Positions 13,101 through 28,100 of a stretch of DNA of 64,000 nucleotides are shown here, in pieces. The position numbers were made by a program, and so were the translations under genes. Under the pieces are notes generated by a model. The model was given only the letters and a program-made list of their open reading frames with translations. It searched no databases and was not told the DNA's origin. Each line of letters opens with the position of its first letter. The stretch's first letter is position 1. The stretch is from Mimachlamys varia (taxonomy: Eukaryota > Mollusca > Bivalvia > Pectinida > Pectinidae). The stretch covers positions 10,597,282 through 10,661,281 of the forward strand of contig OX392536.1 in assembly GCA_947623455.1 (NCBI GenBank). The letters are read 5' to 3'.

Positions 13101-16100
13101 CCCCCCTCCTCTCTTCTTCCTTCCCCACTGCGGTGCACATCCCTGATCACAATGATCTAATACACATTTTCTCGTCAATAATTAAACTTCCATTTGAATA
13201 ATTGCTTTTAAACTAAGAATTGGGACGATCATCTTTCTCAGGGACACTCTCACTAGGTTTGTAGGTCATAAACTCAAGGTCAAGGTCGTTGCTAATAATA
13301 ATAAAAAAAAAATCAATCTTAATTTAAAATTTGTTTCTTGATGATAAATTGATTTCTGATAATATTATTTTAAATTTGTGACTTTAGAGCATTATAGAAG
13401 TGCCCTCTTTTTGAGGGGTGTTATGAGTTCTGAAGTTTTAGTCATTGCTACTAATGGTGTAATATCTAGCAAGTTATCAGCTTTTTAATGTGAAGTTGCA
13501 TTTTCTTCAGCAGTAGTAAAATATATTTTCAGTGAGCCCAAGGAAAAAGATTTATAGATATAATACAAAATGTTCTGCTTTACAATCTAAATGTCTTAAC
13601 TTACTACAACAGAGTTGGATATTTTTGTGCAAAATAGTCAGGTGTTCTTATAATAAAGGTAACTTATTCATGATAAATATTTTAGATAAGATTCTATAAC
13701 TAATACTTTATCATATCATTTCTCAGTGTTTTAGTTGAACTTTTGTTTTTTAGAATTTCAATACTGCCATGATGTGAATAATTTTATGACTGCCAATAAA
13801 AAACTTCGTATTAATTGCTAATTGGTATTTTCTGAATTACAATGTCATTAATGTATATTTTTGTATTGTGAACAATAAATATACACATTGACATGTTGTT
13901 TCCTGTTTACAGTTGCTAAGTAACTCGACCGGTCTGCTACGGATGATGCGTGACCTCCAGAAGTTGGTGCTGTCACCTAACCACCTGTCGTACTCCACCG
14001 ACCTGACCCTGGTGTCCCGCGCCCTCGACAGAATGGCACCTTACGCCTACCAACAAGAGGAGGTAATGTGACAATGGATGACCTGTAAATATTGTTGTTC
14101 AGTTATGTTAATTACGCCACCCCAAACCGTTTTCTATTCCATTTCTTTATCTCCACTCATCAGACATCCATTCCACCTGTTACCTTCCTCCCTCCGAATA
14201 TATCTTCTTTTGTCTTATCCCTCTTGCATTCGCACATTTTCAAACTTTATTTTTGCCTCCTTTCCGAGGGAAGATGGGAGGAGTTGTATTATTCTTTCTT
14301 CTTATCCCTCTTGGATTCCCATGTTTTCAAACTTTATTTTTGCCTCCTTTCCGAGGGAAGATGGGGGAGTTGTTTTAGCCCATAGGCAACAGTTCTAGTT
14401 TGATTCTCGTACTTTGGTGTCCGTACATATTACGTTCTTGCCAAATCTCACTCCTTTGGAGATGGCTTACGATTAAAGTCTCTTGTTGCCAAATCCAAGT
14501 ACAAAATGTTGTACATGTTGCCCTATCTATTATATTGTACATAGGCAACAGTTCTAGTTTGATTCTCGTACTTTGGTGTCCGTACATATTACGTTCTTGC
14601 CAAATCTCACTCCTTTGGAGATGGCTTACGATTAAAGTCTCTTGTTGCCAAATCCAAGTACAAAATGTTGTACATGTTGCCCTATCTATTATATTGTACA
14701 TAGGCAACAGTTCTAGTTTGATTCTCGTACTTTGGTGTCCGTACATATTACGTTCTTGCCAAATCTCACTCCTTTGGAGATGGCTTACGATTAAAGTCTC
14801 TTGTTGCCAAATCCAAGTACAAAATGTTGTACATGTTGCCCTATCTATTATATTGTACATAGGCAACAGTTCTAGTTTGATTCTCGTACTTTGGTGTCCG
14901 TACATATTACGTTCTTGCCAAATCTCACTCCTTTGGAGATGGCTTACGATTAAAGTCTCTTGTTGCCAAATCCAAGTACAAAATGTTGTACATGTTGCCC
15001 TATCTATTATATTGTACATAGGCAACAGTTCTAGTTTGATTCTCGTACTTTGGTGTCCGTACATATTACGTTCTTGCCAAATCTCACTCCTTTGGAGATG
15101 GCTTACGATTAAAGTCTCTTGTTGCCAAATCCAAGTACAAAATGTTGTACATGTTGCCCTATCTATTATATTGTACATAGGCAACAGTTCTAGTTTGATT
15201 CTCGTACTTTGGTGTCCGTACATATTACGTTCTTGCCAAATCTCACTCCTTTGGAGATGGCTTACGATTAAAGTCTCTTGTTGCCAAATCCAAGTACAAA
15301 ATGTTGTACATGTTGCCCTATCTATTATATTGTACATAGGCAACAGTTCTAGTTTGATTCTCGTACTTTGGTGTCCGTACATATTACGTTCTTGCCAAAT
15401 CTCACTCCTTTGGAGATGGCTTACGATTAAAGTCTCTTGTTGCCAAATCCAAGTACAAAATGTTGTACATGTTGCCCTATCTATTATATTGTACATAGGC
15501 AACAGTTCTAGTTTGATTCTCGTACTTTGGTGTCCGTACATATTACGTTCTTGCCAAATCTCACTCCTTTGGAGATGGCTTACGATTAAAGTCTCTTGTT
15601 GCCAAATCCAAGTACAAAATGTTGTACATGTTGCCCTATCTATTATATTGTACATAGGCAACAGTTCTAGTTTGATTCTCGTACTTTGGTGTCCGTACAT
15701 ATTACGTTCTTGCCAAATCTCACTCCTTTGGAGATGGCTTACGATTAAAGTCTCTTGTTGCCAAATCCAAGTACAAAATGTTGTACATGTTGCCCTATCT
15801 ATTATATTGTACATAGGCAACAGTTCTAGTTTGATTCTCGTACTTTGGTGTCCGTACATATTACGTTCTTGCCAAATCTCACTCCTTTGGAGATGGCTTA
15901 CGATTAAAGTCTCTTGTTGCCAAATCCAAGTACAAAATGTTGTACATGTTGCCCTATCTATTATATTGTACATAGGCAACAGTTCTAGTTTGATTCTCGT
16001 ACTTTGGTGTCCGTACATATTACGTTCTTGCCAAATCTCACTCCTTTGGAGATGGCTTACGATTAAAGTCTCTTGTTGCCAAATCCAAGTACAAAATGTT

Positions 16101-19100
16101 GTACATGTTGCCCTATCTATTATATTGTACATAGGCAACAGTTCTAGTTTGATTCTCGTACTTTGGTGTCCGTACATATTACGTTCTTGCCAAATCTCAC
16201 TCCTTTGGAGATGGCTTACGATTAAAGTCTCTTGTTGCCAAATCCAAGTACAAAATGTTGTACATGTTGCCCTATCTATTATATTGTACATAGGCAACAG
16301 TTCTAGTTTGATTCTCGTACTTTGGTGTCCGTACATATTACGTTCTTGCCAAATCTCACTCCTTTGGAGATGGCTTACGATTAAAGTCTCTTGTTGCCAA
16401 ATCCAAGTACAAAATGTTGTACATGTTGCCCTATCTATTATATTGTACATAGGCAACAGTTCTAGTTTGATTCTCGTACTTTGGTGTCCGTACATATTAC
16501 GTTCTTGCCAAATCTCACTCCTTTGGAGATGGCTTACGATTAAAGTCTCTTGTTGCCAAATCCAAGTACAAAATGTTGTACATGTTGCCCTATCTATTAT
16601 ATTGTACATAGGCAACAGTTCTAGTTTGATTCTCGTACTTTGGTGTCCGTACATATTACGTTCTTGCCAAATCTCACTCCTTTGGAGATGGCTTACGATT
16701 AAAGTCTCTTGTTGCCAAATCCAAGTACAAAATGTTGTACATGTTGCCCTATCTATTATATTGTACATAGGCAACAGTTCTAGTTTGATTCTCGTACTTT
16801 GGTGTCCGTACATATTACGTTCTTGCCAAATCTCACTCCTTTGGAGATGGCTTACGATTAAAGTCTCTTGTTGCCAAATCCAAGTACAAAATGTTGTACA
16901 TGTTGCCCTATCTATTATATTGTACATAGGCAACAGTTCTAGTTTGATTCTCGTACTTTGGTGTCCGTACATATTACGTTCTTGCCAAATCTCACTCCTT
17001 TGGAGATGGCTTACGATTAAAGTCTCTTGTTGCCAAATCCAAGTACAAAATGTTGTACATGTTGCCCTATCTATTATATTGTACATAGGCAACAGTTCTA
17101 GTTTGATTCTCGTACTTTGGTGTCCGTACATATTACGTTCTTGCCAAATCTCACTCCTTTGGAGATGGCTTACGATTAAAGTCTCTTGTTGCCAAATCCA
17201 AGTACAAAATGTTGTACATGTTGCCCTATCTATTATATTGTACATAGGCAACAGTTCTAGTTTGATTCTCGTACTTTGGTGTCCGTACATATTACGTTCT
17301 TGCCAAATCTCACTCCTTTGGAGATGGCTTACGATTAAAGTCTCTTGTTGCCAAATCCAAGTACAAAATGTTGTACATGTTGCCCTATCTATTATATTGT
17401 ACATAGGCAACAGTTCTAGTTTGATTCTCGTACTTTGGTGTCCGTACATATTACGTTCTTGCCAAATCTCACTCCTTTGGAGATGGCTTACGATTAAAGT
17501 CTCTTGTTGCCAAATCCAAGTACAAAATGTTGTACATGTTGCCCTATCTATTATATTGTACATAGGCAACAGTTCTAGTTTGATTCTCGTACTTTGGTGT
17601 CCGTACATATTACGTTCTTGCCAAATCTCACTCCTTTGGAGATGGCTTACGATTAAAGTCTCTTGTTGCCAAATCCAAGTACAAAATGTTGTACATGTTG
17701 CCCTATCTATTATATTGTACATAGGCAACAGTTCTAGTTTGATTCTCGTACTTTGGTGTCCGTACATATTACGTTCTTGCCAAATCTCACTCCTTTGGAG
17801 ATGGCTTACGATTAAAGTCTCTTGTTGCCAAATCCAAGTACAAAATGTTGTACATGTTGCCCTATCTATTATATTGTACATAGGCAACAGTTCTAGTTTG
17901 ATTCTCGTACTTTGGTGTCCGTACATATTACGTTCTTGCCAAATCTCACTCCTTTGGAGATGGCTTACGATTAAAGTCTCTTGTTGCCAAATCCAAGTAC
18001 AAAATGTTGTACATGTTGCCCTATCTATTATATTGTACATAGGCAACAGTTCTAGTTTGATTCTCGTACTTTGGTGTCCGTACATATTACGTTCTTGCCA
18101 AATCTCACTCCTTTGGAGATGGCTTACGATTAAAGTCTCTTGTTGCCAAATCCAAGTACAAAATGTTGTACATGTTGCCCTATCTATTATATTGTACATA
18201 GGCAACAGTTCTAGTTTGATTCTCGTACTTTGGTGTCCGTACATATTACGTTCTTGCCAAATCTCACTCCTTTGGAGATGGCTTACGATTAAAGTCTCTT
18301 GTTGCCAAATCCAAGTACAAAATGTTGTACATGTTGCCCTATCTATTATATTGTACATAGGCAACAGTTCTAGTTTGATTCTCGTACTTTGGTGTCCGTA
18401 CATATTACGTTCTTGCCAAATCTCACTCCTTTGGAGATGGCTTACGATTAAAGTCTCTTGTTGCCAAATCCAAGTACAAAATGTTGTACATGTTGCCCTA
18501 TCTATTATATTGTACATAGGCAACAGTTCTAGTTTGATTCTCGTACTTTGGTGTCCGTACATATTACGTTCTTGCCAAATCTCACTCCTTTGGAGATGGC
18601 TTACGATTAAAGTCTCTTGTTGCCAAATCCAAGTACAAAATGTTGTACATGTTGCCCTATCTATTATATTGTACATAGGCAACAGTTCTAGTTTGATTCT
18701 CGTACTTTGGTGTCCGTACATATTACGTTCTTGCCAAATCTCACTCCTTTGGAGATGGCTTACGATTAAAGTCTCTTGTTGCCAAATCCAAGTACAAAAT
18801 GTTGTACATGTTGCCCTATCTATTATATTGTATATAATTAGTATAATACTGTTTAAGCCAACTTTCACTACTTTGAGAAACGCCTGATTTTGAACCTTTC
18901 AGCTTAGCATATTCCTATATGAGAAAACACCTCAAAAGATGTCAATATATATACACAAACTTCATTCATGTTTAATTTTTAGTAAGTGGAGCCTTCCCCA
19001 ACAAAAATATCTAAAAAATTTGGCATGTATAGATTGTTGAAAGATCTTGTTCTTCAGGAAATTTTTGTTTACATATTTTAAAGTATAACACAGATTAATT

Positions 19101-22100
19101 AATTTTGGGTGTTTTATGACAGTTGGCAGATGTGCTGTTAAACATTGTGAGCCTGCTGCTGAATTTACCAGCCGGAATGTTCCTGTCAGAGCAAAAGGCT
19201 TCCAAGGCCTGTACGAGGTATGTGTGCCATGTTTGGATTGGTGTGTGGTAGGGGAGGTAACTCCTATCCTGGAAACATGCGTCTTGCCAGGGTACAGGAT
19301 GTTGGATGAAATTTACATGTCCTGGTTTGAAAATTATTTGTAAACTGATGTGATTTTATTTTATTTTACATTTAAGCATTGAAAATACACAATTTCAGCA
19401 TTGAAAATATTCCTTTACATGGATAAAAATTCAAAGTTTGAGAAATATGAAAAACATTTAAAAACAAAAAGAGAAAAAATATTAATCCAAGGGAGATAAC
19501 TGCATCATCACTAGGAGGTTCTCTATTTAAAATATTTGTTTTGATAAACTACATAATTATGTTCTGCATGATATCTTAAATATCTTTAAAAAAATGTTCT
19601 GTTCACCAAATTCATGATAAAGCATGTCATGCATATCTTCCAAAATAAGATTTTTTAACAGAACTGTGTTGTTTTGGCAGGTTGGTGAATGTTGTCGAGG
19701 GTATCCCTCATCAGCAGTTGTCTAGGAGACAGAATATCACCAAATATTCGGAGAACATCGCTCTAGAGGCGCGGACGGTCTCCGTGGAACATTTCACAGG
19801 AATTACGTGTCTAGCATTCACCAGTATCTTCAGCTGTCAGAGTGGCATTGTCGACACATCTGCCGCCTTCACCAAGAAACAAAACGTGAGTACTGCAGTG
19901 TGCCAGTTGTTTTATATTAAATCACTCTGATTTTAAAGTTCTAAGATGTATATTTATTAAGATGACAGAGGTTCTAGGAATATTTCTGTCATCTCGGTGA
20001 AAAATTGTTTATGGATACAATTATTTTCAAAAATGTTGACCAGTGAAAAGGGAAGTAACTCCTATTGTACTAAGCAGATCTTACTTTGTGAGAAAATGAC
20101 AGCAATTGGTATTAGATATTCAACATAATTATTTTGAATTTGAAGTCCAATTATAGGTTATGATAGATAGCTACAACCTGATGATGTCACAATATAGTTC
20201 TATAAGTTGTATCTTACATGTACACCATGCATTAATCAGGGGAGATCACTTTGTGGTCCAACTGTTATTATGTCGTATGACACTTACAAATAGTACACAA
20301 CCACCATCCTTTCCCCTGGAAATGCAGGCCTATTGTAGACAACCATTGACATCTAGTAGAATGTGACGATCAATTAATTCCCACTTTGTTGTTTTTAATG
20401 TGTTGTAACCGTCCTTTTGTTATAAATCATTTAAGTCATTGTAAATTTAACCTATCATTGAAAAAAAAAAAAAATCATGAGTTTGTCAATAATGAGTAAA
20501 AATAGCTGTTTGTGGTAAGATATGATGGAGACCACTAAGTATCAAAGAAACAGCTTTTAATTAAAGCCATCTTGTACTGTAAGAAAACATATAAGTGTGA
20601 GTGTATTTAGATAGTCATTATAAGTAGTTTATAGTGGTTTATATTGAGAAATACGGCTGCAGCTTGATATTCACCTGGCCTGGTGAGAGTAAATTTATAA
20701 AGTACATTTAGCATTGAACTGTTACCAGATGTAGTATACAGTCGATATGAATACAATTTGGGTGACAGACAAACGGGCGACTTTCTATTTATCTGTCACC
20801 CAAATTGTATTCATAACGACTGTATACTACATCTGGTAACAGTTCAATGCTTATATTAACATTACCGGTAATTTTAAAATAAGCCTGTATCTATTTCTTT
20901 GGGATATAGTCGGTAAACGTTCTCCATTTTTCCATGTGTGTTTCTTTACTGGAAGAGTGATTTAAATCAATATCATTTGAGCTATTGACTCAAGGCCATT
21001 ATACATGTTATCTGAGGCGGAGTGCAAAGCGTTGACGTATCGTAATCTAACATGGTGTCAGAAATGACGTCACAATATCCTGATTTAAATCAGTGTCATC
21101 TAAGCGATTGATTCAAAGCCATTGTACATGTTATCTGAGGCGGAGTGCAAAGCGTTGACGTAACATAATCCAACATGGTGTCAGAAATGACGTCACAATA
21201 GCCTGATTTAAATCAGTGTCATCTAAGCGATTGATTCAAAGCCATCATACATGCTATCTGAGGCGGAGTGCAAAGCTTTGATATAACATAGTTCAACATG
21301 GCGTCAGAAATATGTGATGTGGATTGCAAATTGTAGTATACAGTGTGATATACTACAATTTGGTTTAGTAATGATATATAGGCAAAGGCAGCACAGAATG
21401 TAGATATAATATACATATACATTTTGACTGGGTGAATGCTTTGTGGTATACAGTTTAATGCCATTATCAGTATAACATATCATTGGCTGTAAAGATTATC
21501 CAAATTTAATTAGTTGATTTAAGTTTTTAAAAATGTAAACAGATACTGAATATAAAAGGAAAATAGGAAAAATATTTTGTTAGGACATAAAGAAGCAAAG
21601 TTGTTCAGAAATTGATCAAGGAGTCAGCTGACCAAAGAACAAGGTCAGTTGGATTGACCATTGGGTCCAAAGCTCAAGGATTGATGATGATGGGAGATAT
21701 ATAGCCACATGACCGGGCCCTTGCTGACCTGTCAGTGTTCTAGTTACATAAAGGTCACCATGACCTTTACACAGCTTTGTTGACTGTAGTTAATCTTCAT
21801 ATTTAGTTCCACATTACCGGTAGTTAGACTTTACAGAAAGCTCCATTTCTATTACTTTTTAATGTTTTCTAGTTTCTTTAAAAATAAACTGTGTCATGTA
21901 TTAAGCATCAAGCTACAATGTAAAAACCCGAAAGAGGCAAAGTGAAGTTTGTTGAAATAAAGAACTTTGATCCGAGATAACTAGTTTTTGTACCAAAATC
22001 ATCTTGACAACTTCTTTTAATGAACCATAAGGCAAAATCACTCTAAGTTTGCTGGGGTCAGGGGTCATTAATGTTTTTAGGGTGGTTACATTGTCCCAGT

Positions 22101-25100
22101 GTGTCCTGTTTATCACTCTCTATCAGGAGCAGGACTTGTTTTGCGGTTTTCATGTGATAAATTTAAAAAATAGTATGGTATCAAATTTCAAAACATTGCC
22201 ATGAAATGGTATCTCAAGGTAAACTCTCTGTGTTTGTTTTTGGCGTGTGTGGGTTTTTATTTAAGCATTGAACTGCTTTCAGTTGGCATTCATAGGCTAT
22301 ATGAATGCCAAATGGTCAAAGGCAAAATCAATGAAGTGCGCTAACGCTTCATGTTGGATTTGCCTTTGACCATATGGCATTCATATAGCCTATGAATGCC
22401 AACTGAAAGCAGTTCAATACTTATATTTACCATTTTTAGAATCTGCTCATGTCATAAAACAATCAGTAACACATTTTATTTCACAGCATTTAGCTCAATA
22501 AATGTATTTGTCGCATATGCTTGTTCAATGAAAAGAACAGCCATCGCCCGGGGACGGTCAATGGTATCAACGTAAAAACTATGACGTCATAATAATGATG
22601 ACGTCAACAATCGGTCATTGGCATTCATGGCCTGATAAATGCCAACTGAATTTGGTAGGGATATATAGTGGCAATGCCATTCAATGGTAAATATAATGTA
22701 ATGATTGAGTTTTCATTGATATAGAACCAAAGTTTGTAGCTCAGGCCAGCCTTACATTGTACATGCATTAATGACTTATATTGTACACACATCTAGTTCA
22801 CAATCTCATGTGGCTGTGAAATGATACTCCTTCCTTCTCCATAAAAATGTTTGTAATAATCCCTCCCATCATGCTCTTATTCATGATAATCCCTTATGCA
22901 GGCCTGTTGGGTCTTTTGCTAGTGCAGTTAAACAGAGATTTGTTTTAATGTCTCTGCATTTACAATTGACTTTCTCAATTTGTTTAAATTTGGATTATCC
23001 CTAACAGACAAAAAGATGAAAATCCAATATTCTTCGAGTGTTGTTGACATTTTAACTCACTGTGTTTTTCACCAGAATTCTTTGATAGATGACAAAAAAT
23101 TAAGAAAATCCTAGATACTTTAGTACCATAATGCCTTTGACATAGATAGAGGTTTATTGAAAATATGGACTTGTTTGATTATATGTGAAAGGGTAGGTAA
23201 TTTTGTTTTGGGAGTGTCCACCTAGATTTTGGAGGGACTCGGGTTTTGAGGGTTTTGGTTTGAACACAGGTCTGGCTGTGCATCTCCACTAAATATGTCT
23301 GTTGTGTCTTACAGTTTAATTAATGCAGAATATTTGACCTTTTATAATGAATCGCTTATTTAGCACTTGTAGCCCCCTTAAGGTGTTGAGTTGTATCACA
23401 CTGGGCCAGTAAAGGTTGTCTCTGAAGGAAGAGGAGGGGAAAGGGGGCGGTGGATACCGTGTCACAATTAATTCACTATTTTACTATGTGATTAATGCTC
23501 CCAGCCCATTCATCATACACACGGGCTCTCCTGTCGTTGACATTTTACCTGTGTGAAAATGTGACTGTTTAAATATGAATTCATTGTTGGGGCCAATGTT
23601 TAGAAAGTCATGTATCATGTTTTTTTCCCCCCAATACTGACTGATAGCGGCGTATGATAGGTAGTTTTCGCCAAGAGCTATACCTAGCTGAGCCTATTCT
23701 ACTACTTAAATGATTTTTGTTGTGCTAATGTATTTTAGACGACCCGTGTACGGCACAAGTGGCGAGGGTAAAGCTGGCCATGTTTGTCTAGTATAATACC
23801 GTCTATTATCTCCCCTTTGTCCGCCTTTCTTCGGGAGAAATGAAGTGCAATGGACATTTAGGGAAGCGCGTTTTCATTTCAATCTGACAGCCAGTATCAA
23901 TATTTTCTTAAGATCTACCGGCCCCTCTGTTACCTGTGGTGGTGCTACAGTGTTTAAAGATTTACCTGGAAATAATGACAGGTGAAAATAAAATTTGGGT
24001 CAAAGGGATAAATTGACATGGTGTAGTGCTGGGTGCTGGATTTATGGCGAATTGGCCGGGAATTGTTTATTATATATCCAGTTAATGTTGGTCTGTCTGT
24101 GGGGCTGTACGTTTTTTTCTGCCGAGCGTAATGGACGGGTAATTATTTTGATAATTGCGTGGTGTTATGCTGATGTTGGTGACGATAAGGCAGTGTATAT
24201 GAGCCCAAAGCACACTGTTTTTGTATGGAAACCCACTCAGGCACGACTGATTTAAGCAGGACTATGATGATAATTGAAGGTAAAATGTCGATGCAGATTC
24301 GGTGACAGATAATGTCGGTACTGTCCCTGTCGCAGGCACAGACAGCGCGACAACAGACTTTATCAATGGTCCGTGTGGGTTTGTAAGGCGAGCCGCTGGT
24401 CTCGTATTGTGGCCAGTTGTCCTTCGTCGGTGCAGATTGTTAATCCAGCTGACAAATGTCCAGTGCATAGTGGACAACCGACCTGTACCTGGCTGACCGC
24501 TACCTGTGTACAGGTGTGATAAACGAGAAGGGAGTTGATTAACGCACTCATCTTCCCTACAGCCTGTGGGGTTTATCCCATTGACCTGCATGGGGGAACT
24601 GTAGGGCAGATCAACAGGTGAGCGTTTCTACCTTTATATAATGACATTTATACCTTCCAGGCTCTGTTAATTGTAGAAAGGAATTCTACAGTTCATGTGC
24701 TGGAGAGTGGAAAACATTACTTTTAAAATTCCATTTGAAGGAACTTCTGCTGCAGTTAACAATATTGTCTGAGTTTGGAAGAAGGCTTGACTTGAAGGTA
24801 CAGATTCTGGTAATGAATTGATAAAGGTTTGTGCTGTTTTGCTGCCAGTGTGACACTGACACGATCGTAAGATACTTGTTGTCAGAGGTACAGCGACTGA
24901 ATCTATGTACATTACATATAGTTGCAACTGTTGAAAATGGCTAAATGTGTCCAAACTTTTGTAATACGGATGGCTCTTGAAAATTCATCAATTTTTTTAT
25001 CAGGTATTGAAACTCCAATTATGTTACTGTAGTTAGACCATTGCCGAAGGGGGGAATTCAGTTCTAAAATCAGAATCCAAATAACTTCTTTTAAAATGAT

Positions 25101-28100
25101 TCTGTGATACCCAACGATATGGAGATGTAAAAAAGGGGTATAGAGACCGTGTTTGTACATCATCAAGGTCACAGTTACTAAAAATAGCCAATGAAAGTAA
25201 AAGCCATTATTGAACAATCAAAAAAAAAAAATGCACCTTTTTTAAAATCGACAAAAATGCTGTGATGTTTAAAGAGTTTTAAGATTGCTGCTGTTACTAA
25301 AAATAGACAAAGGGTACGGTCAGGTACCTGCAAGGCCTGTGCTGTCACTGGTGTTACTAAAAAATAGACAGGGAAGGGGTAAACAGTTGGGTATTATATG
25401 AGGCTCGTGCTGTCACTGCTGTTACTTAAAATAAACAAAGGGAACAAGAACGGTCAGGTACCTGTGAGGCCTGTGCTGTTACTAAAAATAGACAGGGAAG
25501 GGGTAGACAGTCGGGTATTATATGAGGCTCGTGCTGTCGCTGCTGTTACTAAAAATAGACAAAGGGAACGAGAACGGTCAGGTACCTGCGAGGCCTGTGC
25601 TGTCGCTGCTGTTACTAAAAATAGACAGGGAAGGAGTACGGTGAGGTACCTGCGAGGCCCGTGCTGTCACCGTGTTACTAAATATAGACAGGGAAGGGGT
25701 ACGGTCAGGTATCTATGAGACATGTGCTGTAACTGGTGTTACTAAAAATAGACAGGGAAGGGGTACGGTCAGGTACCTGCGAGGCCCGTGCTGTCACTGC
25801 TGTTACTAAAAATAGACAAAGGGAACGGGTAGTCAGGAACCTGCAAGGCCCTTGCTGTCACTGCTGTTACTAAATATAGACAGGGAAGGGGTAGTCAGGA
25901 ACCTGCAAGGCCCTTGCTGTCACTGCTGTTACTAAATATAGACAGGGAAGGGGTACGGTAATAGGTGCCAATGATCTGTCAGTTATCTAGCTGTCCTAGT
26001 ATTAGATAAATGGTTACTGAATGCCCCCCCCCCCCTCCTTTTATGATTTATCTTATCTGGTTCACATAAGAATATGCTGTTAGTTATGAACAGTAACAAA
26101 GATGGGTGTGTTTAGTATAGAGATGTTCCTTACATTCCAACGACTGGGACACATTCTTGAGAGTGACTGAGGGCAAACTGATTTAAATCAATTAAGTCAG
26201 GTGCAGTCAGGGTTGGTGGTATCTCCTCTGTTAGAGTAGAACCGTAATTATGTATATCTGGAATTTTAATTGGGCACGAGGAAATTTGGCCTGACGGACC
26301 TGCTTGATTAATGGGTATGGGTTTCTTTCATTTGTCTTAATTCCTGATACATTTATCATGATGTGTTGAAGTTAGAGTGGAATAGCTGGTATATTAATTA
26401 ACTTTAGGCTTCTGTTCAGAAATGTATTATAACCTTCATGCATACGTCTGTTTTTATTGTCATGACTTTAAAAAAAAATTGTCATGCAACATGGAAGATG
26501 TCAGTTTAATATAAACTTTATTTATTTTACAACAATTATGAAACAAGTCATCCAACTTATAATATTCACTCATGTTGGCCCGGATGTTAGTGCGAGGAGT
26601 CTTATTTTGGGAGGAAACTGGAGAACTCGAAGAAAACCTACAAGCAGGTGACCCCATACATTTTCACGTCCGATCAGGGAATCGAACCCTGGCCGCCCAA
26701 TATTGGTGCTTTAAATGAATATGTTTTCAAACATATACTAGTTTTATAGCAGATTTGTTTGTGATATGTCAGGTATGTTTGATTAAGACATGTTTTTCAG
26801 ACAGTTAACAACCAATAGTTCTATTGTAAGATCTAGGTCATTGATTTTGACCAATTTCTCCGTCATTTGTCATTTGACGGATAATTTTCAGACAAAAGAT
26901 GTAGAGGGTTATATACAGGTCACCCTGGAGACAGATGTTGACCTAGAAATGATGATTTACAGTCTCTAACAAGCTTTCTGATGTACCAGATCTATGTTAA
27001 CAACCTGATCATGGTCATGTAAATGTTTCAGGAATTTGGGCCTTCGTTTGGTGAGTGCTTCATATTTGTGTTTGGGATTTGTCACTTGAATTGGTCTCAA
27101 GGTTGTTTTAGATCTTTACAGAAGCTTGCTGATTTTTCCTTAGGGAACTATTTGAATATACAATGTGTTATTATTTGTCAAGTTTTATTTTGATAAAAGA
27201 TATTCATTTGAAGAGGTTTTATAATACAAATAGTCAATATTCTATGTACATAAAAGATTTACTGTCCTCGCTAATGACACGTAGCTATTATCACACTGTA
27301 TCCTATGGATTGTGACAGACTTACTAGAAACTATTGCCAGTGGAATTATAGAAAGTAACATGTAATGAAATCCTTACCAATATAAAATATTGATATTATA
27401 ACAAAATGACATCATATGTAGCAGGCTGACATTATAAGGTGATGTATATTATTTTGATTGCTTAACCTAACCTAAGGTATAGTGACAGTATATCAAGTTG
27501 ATATTATAAGTTAATGAAATGTCATTTTAATAAGTTAATGAAGGTAATTAAATTTACATAAAAAGTTTGGCGTTATAAGGTTAAATGTCCTTATTGGCAT
27601 TATAACAAGTTGAGTCATGTCGTTTTAGCTAACAGTATTGTCATAATATCAAGTTGACATTATAATGTAATGTCGTTTTGATAAGCTAGCTAATTGTATC
27701 GGCATTATAACAAGTTGACATTATGAGTCATGTCGTTTTAGCTAACAGTATTGTCATAATATCAAGTTGACATTATAATGTAATGTCGTTTTAGCTAACA
27801 GTATTGTCATAATATCAAGTTGACATTATAATGTAATGTCATTTTGATAAGCTAGCTAATTGTATCGGCATTATAACAAGTTGACATTATAAAGTAATGT
27901 CATTTTGATAAGCTAGCCAATGAAATTGGCATTATAACAAGATGACATAATAAAGTTATGCCATTTTAATCAGTTGAATGATGATAATGGCATTATAATA
28001 GGTGGATTGTCAAATTAATTGCTCTTTTAAACACTATTGGGAATTGACATTTTGAAAAGTGACATTTACTGTAGGATATACGACTTACTAACATCACGGT

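Noticed and set aside
13083..13110. Poly-C/CT tract as a regulatory or G-quadruplex site
   Set aside because: Similar poly-C runs occur at 26024, 47152, 55028 and 60904 with no consistent context; treated as simple repeats.
14375..18887. Two opposing open reading frames of about 1,495 codons
   Set aside because: They are perfectly periodic at 53 codons and coincide with the 159-bp array. They have no domain or unique sequence and arise because the unit is a multiple of 3 without stops.
24262..24591. Overlapping frames on both strands (about 109 and 64 codons)
   Set aside because: No recognisable motif, no splice context, low-complexity composition; probably chance openness in a GC-richer patch of the big intron.
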